Source: Aeromicrobium fastidiosum | GTDB lineage: Bacteria; Actinomycetota; Actinomycetes; Propionibacteriales; Nocardioidaceae | NCBI RefSeq assembly: GCF_017876595.1 | Contig: NZ_JAGIOG010000001.1 | Span: 3,410,001 to 3,474,000, forward strand | Reading direction: 5' to 3' | DNA: 64,000 nucleotides | Position numbers and translations under genes: made by a program | The notes under the pieces: model-generated | Databases searched by the model: none | Told to the model about the DNA's origin: nothing | Seen by the model: the letters and a program-made list of their open reading frames with translations, nothing else | Shown here: positions 8,555 to 15,578 of the stretch, piece by piece | How the letters are laid out: each line of letters starts with the position of its first letter | Position numbering within the stretch: the stretch's first letter is position 1

Positions 8555-10575
8555 GCACTGCCGACACCGCACGCCGGCGCCTCTGGGCCTCGGCGACGGG
8601 GGTTGCCTCGGGCGTCCTCGTGCACCTACTGGTCCTGTCCGACCTGTCGTTCGACCTGTTCCGCACGGCGACCACGCAGGGCTTTGCCTCGAACTTCTTC
8701 GACATCCAGGCCAATGCCTTCCTCGACGGCCGCATCTCGGTCCCGGCCGGCAGCCTGGGGATCGAAGGCTTCGTCATGGGCGATCGCACCTACATGTACT
8801 TCCCGCCGTTCCCCGCACTGCTGCGACTACCGGTGCTGTGGGCCACAGGGCGCCCGGGCGGCAACCTGACGCTGCTGTCGATGGCCCTGGCCTCGATCGT
8901 GTTCGTCGTGATGGTCGTCAAGCTGTTCTGGCTCGTGCGCGACGTGCTGCGCGGTCACGGCACCCCCGTCGGACGCGGCGAGGCGTGGCTCGTCGGCCTG
9001 TACCTCGCGGCCGTCATCGGCGGCACGACGTTCACGTTCGACGTGTCCCTGCCGTGGGTCTATCACGAGGTGTACGTGTGGGCTGTTGCCCTGGCCGTCG
9101 GCACGCTCTACTGGCTGGTGCGCGCGTGCCTCGAGACCACCCCTCGCAACCTCACCTGGCTCGGTGCCTTCGCCCTGGCCACGATCATGACGCGCTCGAC
9201 CGGCGGGATCGCCCTGTGCATCGCGATCGCGCTCGCCGTGCTGTGGCTCCGGCGCTGCCGTCCGGACGTCCCCGTCGTCCTTCGACGCTGGATGCTGGCG
9301 TGCGCGGCGACGCCCCTCGGGGTCTCGATCGTCTACAACATGGCCAAGTTCGGCACGCCCGTGCTGTTCCCCCTGCAGAACCAGGTCTGGACCGAGGTCA
9401 ACGAGCAGCGGCGCATCGCGCTGGCCGCCAACGGCGGCAAGCTCAGCGGACCACAGTTCTTCACCTCCGACGCCGATGCGTACCTCAACCCCGCAGGCAT
9501 CCGCTTCGTCGACCAGTTCCCGTGGGTGACGTTGCCGGCAGAGCCGGCCCGCTCCCTGAACGGCGCCGTGCTCGACCAGACGTATCGCACCGGCAGCATC
9601 ACCGCCTTCATGCCGTTGCTGTGCCTGCTGAGCATCCTGGCGATGGTGTTCCTGTGGCGACGACGCGCCGCCTCCGAGACGTGGCTGCTGGCGATCGCGG
9701 TGCTCGGCGGCGTGCTCGTGACCTCGGGCGTCATGTCCTACGGGTACATCGCCAACAGGTACACGAGCGAGTTCGTGCCAGCACTCGTGATCGGTGGGGC
9801 GGTCGGAACCGTGGCCCTGTCGCGGGTGCTCGCCAGGATCCCACCGATCGGGCGCGTCGCCGTCACGGGCGGCTGTGCCGTGCTCGTCGTCTTCTCGCTC
9901 TACGCGCAGTGGGCCGTCAGCTTCGCCATGGTCGCGACGGTCTCGCGCGGCGACGACCTGTACCGGTACGTCTCCCTGCAGCACCGCCTCACCCCCGCGG
10001 CACAGGCCGCCCGGGTCCTGACGACGCAGTCCGTCGTCCCGTCCGGTGGCCGCACCGACGATCTGATGATCCGGGGCAACTGCGACGAGCTGTACCTCCA
10101 CACCGGCGACGTCTACGATCCGTGGGTCACGGTCGAGCAGCGCGATCTCGTGCTCGACCTGCGTCCGACCGAGATCGTGCGCCGCGGCAGCATCGAGCTG
10201 TTCACGATCCACTCCCCCCGTGACGACCACCGGGTCAGCCTCGAGACCGACGGACGAGGACAGGCCCGGCTCGTCCTGTCCGACTCCGAGGACGAGCTGA
10301 GCTCGCGCGGCTACTGGTTCACCTTCATCGACGGCACCCGGGTCACGCTCGGTGCCCGCACCCTGACCGAGCTGGGCGTCGTCACGGTGCAGAGCACACC
10401 GGGCGGCTTCGCCGGCGCGGTGCCCGCCTACGGCTGGAGCCAGGACTGGCAGGGCTCACCGTCCTGGACCGAGCTGAGCCCGGCGATCGGCGACACCACC
10501 CGCACGGGCGTCGACGTGACGCGGCGGGACACCCCCGCACCTGCGCTGTGCGCGAGCATCCGCGCTGCGATGTGA
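8551..10575 (+). CDS. Large polytopic membrane protein, possible GT-C type glycosyltransferase
   Basis: 674 residues. After a short N-terminus come about eleven hydrophobic segments to residue ~470, then a polar domain of about 200 residues predicted to be extracytoplasmic. The early loop (FDIQANAFLDGRISVPAG, then MGDRTYMYFPPFPALLRLP) resembles the first loop of GT-C membrane glycosyltransferases that use polyprenyl-phosphate sugars, but a clear catalytic acidic pair could not be fixed. The start is TTG at 8551, overlapping the previous TGA, with AGGAG 11 bases upstream. It ends TGATG with the GT4 gene, so all three are coupled. The family is not recognised with certainty. Confidence 0.7.
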   Translation: MSTADTARRRLWASATGVASGVLVHLLVLSDLSFDLFRTATTQGFASNFFDIQANAFLDGRISVPAGSLGIEGFVMGDRTYMYFPPFPALLRLPVLWATGRPGGNLTLLSMALASIVFVVMVVKLFWLVRDVLRGHGTPVGRGEAWLVGLYLAAVIGGTTFTFDVSLPWVYHEVYVWAVALAVGTLYWLVRACLETTPRNLTWLGAFALATIMTRSTGGIALCIAIALAVLWLRRCRPDVPVVLRRWMLACAATPLGVSIVYNMAKFGTPVLFPLQNQVWTEVNEQRRIALAANGGKLSGPQFFTSDADAYLNPAGIRFVDQFPWVTLPAEPARSLNGAVLDQTYRTGSITAFMPLLCLLSILAMVFLWRRRAASETWLLAIAVLGGVLVTSGVMSYGYIANRYTSEFVPALVIGGAVGTVALSRVLARIPPIGRVAVTGGCAVLVVFSLYAQWAVSFAMVATVSRGDDLYRYVSLQHRLTPAAQAARVLTTQSVVPSGGRTDDLMIRGNCDELYLHTGDVYDPWVTVEQRDLVLDLRPTEIVRRGSIELFTIHSPRDDHRVSLETDGRGQARLVLSDSEDELSSRGYWFTFIDGTRVTLGARTLTELGVVTVQSTPGGFAGAVPAYGWSQDWQGSPSWTELSPAIGDTTRTGVDVTRRDTPAPALCASIRAAM

Positions 10576-11657
10576 TGGACGTCTGCTTCGTCGCGTGGCG
10601 GGACATCGGCCACCCCGAGGCAGGCGGCTCCGAGCTCTACGTGCACCGAGTCGCGCAGGAGCTGGCACGCAGTGGGCACCGCGTCACGGTCGTGTGCTCG
10701 CGGTGGCCCGGCTCGGCCCGCCGAGACGTCGTCGACGGGGTCGAGATCATCCGGCGCGGTGGACGCCTGGGCGTCTACCCGTGGGCTGCCGTCCACCTGC
10801 TCGGCCGTCGCGGCCGTGCGCACGACGCCGTGGTCGACGTCGTCAACGGCATGCCCTTCGCGGCGGTCCTGCTGCGTCCACGTTCCTCGTCAGCCCTGAT
10901 CCACCACGTGCACCAGGCGCAGTGGCACCTGCTCTACCCCGGCCTGGTCGGCCGCATCGGGTGGGCCGTCGAGTCGCGCCTCGTCCCGTGGCTGTACCGG
11001 CACCGCACGGTCGTCACGGTGTCCGAGCAGAGCCGCATCGACCTGCAGCGCCTCGGGCACCGCCGGGTCATCGTGATCCGCAACGGGATCGACGCCTCTC
11101 AGGCCGTCCGAGCACGAGACGGCGACCGGCTCTGCGTCCTGGCGCGACTGGTGCCGCACAAGCAGGTCGACTGGGCCATCGACGCCATCGCCGAGCTCGC
11201 CCCCGGCCGACCTGCCGTGCACCTCGACGTCGTGGGCGACGGCTATCTCGCGGACGAGCTCCGCCGATACGCCTTGGCTCGGGGCGTCGCCGACCGCGTG
11301 ACCTTCCACGGGCACCTGCCGGACGCTGAGCGCGACCGGGTGCTCGCCGCGGCAGCCGCGGTCGTCCTGCCCTCGATCAAAGAGGGGTGGGGGCTGGCGC
11401 TCGTCGAGGGAGCCGTGATCGGGGTGCCGGGCGTGGCCCTGCGCGAGGCCGGGGGCGTGACCGAGGCCGTCATCGACGGGGTGACGGGGCTCATCGCCGA
11501 CGACTTCGACGGCCTGGTGCGTGCGTGCGCGCGCCTGCTCGACGATCCAGAGCTCAACGCACGTCTCGGTGCCGCAGCACAGCACAAAGCCGCGTCACTC
11601 ACGTGGAGTGACGCGGCCTCGCAGCTCGAGGAGAGCCTGGGTCAGCGCTCGCCGTAG
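10575..11657 (+). CDS. Family 4 glycosyltransferase (GT-B fold)
   Basis: 360 residues. The N-terminal Rossmann domain begins CFVAWRDIGHPEAGGSELYVHRV, with the GG-S/E loop typical of nucleotide-sugar glycosyltransferases of family GT4. The C-terminal donor domain has VLARLVPHKQVDWAIDA, VVGDGYL, and PSIKEGWGLALVEGA, where the E-x7-E type motif binds the sugar nucleotide. It is cytoplasmic or peripheral on the membrane. The start ATG overlaps the upstream stop by one base (TGATG). Its 3' end overlaps the convergent small gene by 16 bases, and a perfect hairpin for that gene lies within its last 25 codons. Donor and acceptor are unknown. Confidence 0.88.
   Translation: MDVCFVAWRDIGHPEAGGSELYVHRVAQELARSGHRVTVVCSRWPGSARRDVVDGVEIIRRGGRLGVYPWAAVHLLGRRGRAHDAVVDVVNGMPFAAVLLRPRSSSALIHHVHQAQWHLLYPGLVGRIGWAVESRLVPWLYRHRTVVTVSEQSRIDLQRLGHRRVIVIRNGIDASQAVRARDGDRLCVLARLVPHKQVDWAIDAIAELAPGRPAVHLDVVGDGYLADELRRYALARGVADRVTFHGHLPDAERDRVLAAAAAVVLPSIKEGWGLALVEGAVIGVPGVALREAGGVTEAVIDGVTGLIADDFDGLVRACARLLDDPELNARLGAAAQHKAASLTWSDAASQLEESLGQRSP
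11589..11617 (-). terminator. Hairpin terminator embedded in the convergent coding sequence
   Basis: Perfect 12-base arms (GCCGCGTCACTC and its complement) with a five-base loop, 25 bases after the leftward stop at 11642 and inside the 3' end of the rightward GT4 gene. On the leftward strand TTTGTG follows the stem, consistent with termination of the leftward transcript. Confidence 0.5.
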
Positions 11658-11824
11658 ACGATGATCGACTGGCTCGCCGGGTTGTCCGATCCGGACGGTG
11701 CACCCGTGGTGCTGTTGACGAGCGCCACGTTAGTGACGCCGGCGATGATCACGCCGGCGACCGCCGGGATCGCGATACCGGTCAGAACGCTGGACAAGGA
11801 CCAGCCCGTGAAGAACGACAGCAT
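11642..11824 (-). CDS. Small single-span membrane or secreted protein, DUF2613-like
   Basis: 60 residues: MLSFFTGWSLSSVL, a hydrophobic stretch (TGIAIPAVAGVIIAGVTNVALV) and a short polar tail ending SIIVYGER. Size, layout and the YG-E/D-R ending recall the DUF2613 family of small actinobacterial exported proteins, which have no known function. The ATG at 11824 has AGGGAG six bases upstream, a better start than anything further up. It lies 25 bases downstream of the large membrane protein on the same strand and probably shares its transcript, suggesting an accessory subunit. It overlaps the convergent GT4 gene by 16 bases. Confidence 0.72.
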   Translation of the reverse strand: MLSFFTGWSLSSVLTGIAIPAVAGVIIAGVTNVALVNSTTGAPSGSDNPASQSIIVYGER

Positions 11825-11849
11825 AGTTTTCTCTCCCTTGAAGACGTCG

Positions 11850-13604
11850 TCACTGTAACAGGTCCGAGGGGTCAGCACCGGTGCGATCGCGGCGGCGGCG
11901 AGGCACCGCGACCGCCACGGCCGAGCCCAGCACCAGAAGCGCCGCGAGAGCGAATCCTGACGCCATCACGACGACCTTCGCGACCCCCGGCCCCGGAACC
12001 TTCGCGGCGTCACCAAGGGAGTACAGGACGACATCGGCTCGGCCTGCCACGGGCGTCAGCCCGGCCAGGTCGAGCTCACCGGCGACCGGGTCGTCGGCGT
12101 ACACCAGCACCCATCCGACGCCGGTGTCCCGCAGCGCCTCGCGGTCGCTGGCGTCGAGCCTGCCGTCGTCGACCCATGCCGCCACCGACCGAGCCCGACG
12201 GCTCTCGCCGGAGACCGCCAGCCCTCCGACCTGGAGGGTGTCGTCGCGGATCACCTCGCGGTCGAACCACCGGCTGGCCGGATCGAAGACGCTCTGGTCG
12301 CTCCCCCACGTGAACGCCCGGTACGACCGCCACGGCAGGACCACGACGGCCCCTGCGTGGCCGTTCTGCAGGGCCGTCCGGACGGCGGCGAAGTCGGACG
12401 GGTACTGCACCGGCCGTACCGTGCTCGACACCGTGCTCGCCCCGTCGGGAAGCATGAGGAACGGGACGCACATCGCCGCCACGACCCAGACCGCCGGCCA
12501 GGCACCCAGACGGAGGGCGCGAGCGCCCAGCGCGAACACCAGCGCGATGGAGCCGAGTGCCAGCGGGGCGAGCAGGAGGATCCACTTCTGGGCGTCTCGG
12601 AGCAGCGGGACCCCGGGGACGGACATGAGGGCCGAAACGGCGTCGCGCCCGATCGGGGTCGAGGTGGCACCGGCCATGAGCAGGCCCAGCACGCCCAGCA
12701 CCATCGCCTCACGCCACATCGGCAGCTCCCGCCGGGCACGAGGCATCAGGGCGAGCACCAGCACACCGCCCACGACCAGTGCTGCGACGACGACCGGCGT
12801 GACGCCCTCGCGCGAGACCGGGACGCTCGACCCGTCCCAGATGCCGCCGAGCCCCAGGAGCGAGACCAGGACGCCGGCCCCCGACTCGGCCCGGGCGGCG
12901 AACGCGGTCAGGCCATCGGGATCGGCGGACCGGGCCGAGGCCCCGAGGAAGCCCGCCAGGACCCACGGCAGCTGGAGCCCGAGGACCGCCGCCAGCAGGA
13001 CCGCGCCGATCCGCTCCCGGCCACGCACCAGCACGACGGCGAGCACCACGAGCAGCGCCACCACCCCGCCGGTCGGGGTGACCGAGGCGATCGCCGCCCA
13101 CAGGACGACCCGGGCCGTGCTGCGCGCGTCGCGGCGCTGCAGCGCGACGCCGACCGCGGGCAGCAGCCACCACGTCGCGGCATAGCCGAGCAGGAGCGCC
13201 CACTGGCCCAGGGCGAGGCGCTCGACCGTGAACGGGTTCCAGACCGCGATGCCTGCCATGAGCAGACGCGCCGCGAACGGGCCGCTCGGCAGCATCCGGT
13301 GCGCGCCCCACCCCGCGAGCAGCAGCGCCGCGAGCAGGGCGACGCGCGCGAGCACCGCACCGCCGACGAACCACGAGCCGAGCCACACCACGGCGTCGAG
13401 GGGCACCGCGCGCGGCGGTTCGGCCCCCAGCCCCAGGGTGTCGAGCGTGAAGGGCGGCTGCGGCGTGAACACGAGGTCCTTCGCCAGGGGGTATCCGCCG
13501 GAGGTCAGCAGCGGCCACAGGAGGATGGCCGACGGCACGAGCACCCACACGTCGAGCAGCACGGAGCGGGCCCGCGCCGGCCCTATGCTGAACCGACTGC
13601 TCAT
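11850..13604 (-). CDS. Large polytopic membrane protein, possible GT-C/arabinosyltransferase-like
   Basis: 584 residues with about eleven to twelve membrane segments. Recognisable pieces are YPLAKDLVFTPQPPF in the first outer loop, NPFTVERLALGQWALLLGYA near residue 122, and VPLLRDAQKWILLLAPLALG near 330. These resemble the membrane part of AftD-like GT-C glycosyltransferases of the actinobacterial envelope, though the protein is far shorter than mycobacterial AftD. A soluble stretch at ~390-530 precedes a final membrane segment and a basic tail. AAGGGG lies six bases before the ATG. Its start codon overlaps that of the divergent methyltransferase on a CATG. The function is inferred from loose resemblance only. 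Confidence 0.65.
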   Translation of the reverse strand: MSSRFSIGPARARSVLLDVWVLVPSAILLWPLLTSGGYPLAKDLVFTPQPPFTLDTLGLGAEPPRAVPLDAVVWLGSWFVGGAVLARVALLAALLLAGWGAHRMLPSGPFAARLLMAGIAVWNPFTVERLALGQWALLLGYAATWWLLPAVGVALQRRDARSTARVVLWAAIASVTPTGGVVALLVVLAVVLVRGRERIGAVLLAAVLGLQLPWVLAGFLGASARSADPDGLTAFAARAESGAGVLVSLLGLGGIWDGSSVPVSREGVTPVVVAALVVGGVLVLALMPRARRELPMWREAMVLGVLGLLMAGATSTPIGRDAVSALMSVPGVPLLRDAQKWILLLAPLALGSIALVFALGARALRLGAWPAVWVVAAMCVPFLMLPDGASTVSSTVRPVQYPSDFAAVRTALQNGHAGAVVVLPWRSYRAFTWGSDQSVFDPASRWFDREVIRDDTLQVGGLAVSGESRRARSVAAWVDDGRLDASDREALRDTGVGWVLVYADDPVAGELDLAGLTPVAGRADVVLYSLGDAAKVPGPGVAKVVVMASGFALAALLVLGSAVAVAVPRRRRDRTGADPSDLLQ

Positions 13605-14325
13605 GGAGGACCCCTTGGACGACGACGACTTCGGTCACATCTTCGCATCCAGCGATCTCGTGCCCGGATGGCTGACCCGCGACCAGGCCCGCGTCCTCCA
13701 CGACGAGGCCAGACGCCTGGGCCGGGGGTCGACGATCGTCGAGATCGGTTCGCACCAGGGCCGATCGACCACCGTCCTCGCCGCGGGCGCCCGGGCCGCT
13801 GCCAGCACCGTGGTCGCGATCGATCCCTTCGTCACGACGACGCGGTACGCCGGTCCGTCGGTCCAGGCACTGCTCGAGGAGAACCTCGCCAGCCGGGGCC
13901 TGGACGACCGGGTGCGGGTCGTCGCCGACTACAGCCGAGCCGTGCGCGACGCCTGGACCGGCCCCATCGATCTGTTGTTCGTCGACGGCAAGCACGACAT
14001 GGGCAGCTGCATCGACGACCTCCGGTGGCGTCGCCATCTCTCGCCGGGCGACCGGGTGCTGGTGCACGACGCCTTCTCCTCGCTCGGCGTCACGCTCGCC
14101 CTCCTCGCCGCAGCGCTGCCCTCGAACGACCTCGTCTTCCTCGACCGCACCGGCTCCCTCGCCCGCTTCGAGATCGGCCGGCCCACGACCCGCTCCCGGC
14201 TCCGGATGCTCGGTCAGACCGGCTGGTGGATCCGCAACCTGGTCATCAAGGTGCTGCTGCGCCTGCGGCTGCACCGGGCGGCCGGGCTGCTCGGGCACGA
14301 CCAGCCGGGCAACGATCCGTTCTGA
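13603..14325 (+). CDS. Class I SAM-dependent methyltransferase
   Basis: 240 residues from the ATG at 13603. Motif I is TIVEIGSHQGRSTTVLAAGA, then VVAIDPF, then DLLFVDGKHDMGSCIDDLRW and GDRVLVHDAFSS: the pattern of the Methyltransf_24/macrocin O-methyltransferase-like group acting on sugar hydroxyls. A hydrophobic or amphipathic C-terminal stretch (WWIRNLVIKVLLRLRL) suggests membrane association. The start is uncertain: TTG at 13615 has GGAGGA four bases upstream and would give 236 residues, while the ATG at 13603 lacks a clear Shine-Dalgarno. It is probably part of the glycan locus and followed by a flippase with its own promoter. Confidence 0.82.
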   Translation: MEDPLDDDDFGHIFASSDLVPGWLTRDQARVLHDEARRLGRGSTIVEIGSHQGRSTTVLAAGARAAASTVVAIDPFVTTTRYAGPSVQALLEENLASRGLDDRVRVVADYSRAVRDAWTGPIDLLFVDGKHDMGSCIDDLRWRRHLSPGDRVLVHDAFSSLGVTLALLAAALPSNDLVFLDRTGSLARFEIGRPTTRSRLRMLGQTGWWIRNLVIKVLLRLRLHRAAGLLGHDQPGNDPF

Positions 14326-14351
14326 CACGGCCGCCTGATCGGGTGTCGAGA

Positions 14352-14357
14352 TATCGT
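14352..14357 (+). promoter_or_regulatory. -10 hexamer, leaderless promoter of the flippase-like gene
   Basis: TATCGT ends six bases before the GTG at 14364. No Shine-Dalgarno is present. Confidence 0.5.
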
Positions 14358-14363
14358 GGCGAG

Positions 14364-15578
14364 GTGAACCGACTGAGCGGGACGGGTGCGCCCGCCGTCG
14401 AGGCGAAGCCCGGGCTGACCGTCGCGATCGGCATGGTGGGCATGAACGCCGCGATGTACGGCTTCACGGTCGCTGCCAACCGCACCCTGGTGCCCTCCGA
14501 CTTCGGAGCCGTGACCGCACTGCTGGGCATCCTGCTGATCGGCACGGTCGTCGCGCTCGCCGTGCAGGCCGTGACAGCTCGGCGGCTCGCGGTCGCCGAG
14601 CCCGACGACCTGCCCGAGGTGATCGCGCAGACGCTGAGGGTCTCCGCGTGGATGTCTGCTGCCGTCGGCGTCGCCGTGGCTGCGTCGACGGTCGTGCTGA
14701 CCCCCCTCCTCAGGCTGCCCTCTCCCCTGCTGGTGGTGCTCGCGGGCGCGACTCTCGTCCCGCTGACCATGATGGGCGCACAGGCCGGCATCGCCCAGGG
14801 ACTGCGTCGCTGGAACCTGCTCATGGCGATCTACCTGTCGAGCGGTCTGGGGCGCCTGGTCATCGGCAGCATCGCGCTGCTCGTGAGTCCGACGCAGACC
14901 GCCGCGATGATCGGTATCGCGATCGGTGGCTGGCTGCCGGTCATCGTGGGCGTCTCGGTGCTGCGCATGGGCCGCACGACCCCGCAGCCCCTGAGGCCAC
15001 TGGTCCGCGAGATCGCCCTCTCGTCACATGTGCTGCTCGCCTACTTCGTGCTGAGCAATCTCGACGCCCTCGTGGCGCGCAACTCCCTCGACGCCCACGA
15101 CAGCGGCCTGTACGCCTCAGGCCTGATCCTCGCGAAGGCCGCGTTGTTCCTGCCGCAGTTCGTCAGCGTCGTCGTGTTCGGCGACCTGGCTCGCGCCACC
15201 ACGACGTCGGCCCGCCTCCGGGCCGCCGCGATGGTCGCCGCGCTCGGCGGCGTCGCGGTCCTCGCGACCGCGGTGCTGCCACACGTGGCCCTGATCCTGG
15301 TCGGCGGCGACCGCTATGAGGAGATCGCCGACGAGCTGTGGCTGTTCGCCCTGGCGGGTTCGATCCTGGCGCTGGTGCACCTGCTCGTGTTCGACGCCCT
15401 CGCCCGCCACGCGCATGGGGTCGCCCCTCTGCTGTGGGTCGCGGTCGTCGCCGTCGTCACGATCGCCTACGGACTCGACGTGCACATCACCGGACTGGTG
15501 CTGACGGTCGCGGGCGTGGCCGGCACCTTGGCGGTCGCCCTGCTCACGCTGCCGAACGGCACCCGCAAGGCTCAGTGA
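14364..15578 (+). CDS. Polysaccharide flippase-like membrane protein (MOP/Wzx type)
   Basis: 404 residues, about twelve hydrophobic segments with few charges, and the layout of the MOP superfamily (LTVAIGMVGMNAAMYGFTVAANRTLVPSDFGAVTALL at the N-terminus, then ILLIGTVVALAVQAVTAR). This matches oligosaccharide or lipopolysaccharide export proteins that flip polyprenyl-linked glycans across the membrane. The length is slightly short for Wzx. The GTG start is set by a TATCGT hexamer six bases upstream. It closes the glycan locus and overlaps the convergent polA by seven bases. The transported substrate is unknown. Confidence 0.78.
   Translation: MNRLSGTGAPAVEAKPGLTVAIGMVGMNAAMYGFTVAANRTLVPSDFGAVTALLGILLIGTVVALAVQAVTARRLAVAEPDDLPEVIAQTLRVSAWMSAAVGVAVAASTVVLTPLLRLPSPLLVVLAGATLVPLTMMGAQAGIAQGLRRWNLLMAIYLSSGLGRLVIGSIALLVSPTQTAAMIGIAIGGWLPVIVGVSVLRMGRTTPQPLRPLVREIALSSHVLLAYFVLSNLDALVARNSLDAHDSGLYASGLILAKAALFLPQFVSVVVFGDLARATTTSARLRAAAMVAALGGVAVLATAVLPHVALILVGGDRYEEIADELWLFALAGSILALVHLLVFDALARHAHGVAPLLWVAVVAVVTIAYGLDVHITGLVLTVAGVAGTLAVALLTLPNGTRKAQ

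Noticed and set aside
12357..14363. Long N-terminal extension in frame with the flippase-like gene
   Set aside because: It crosses two other supported genes, and family similarity begins only at the GTG at 14364, right after a -10 hexamer.
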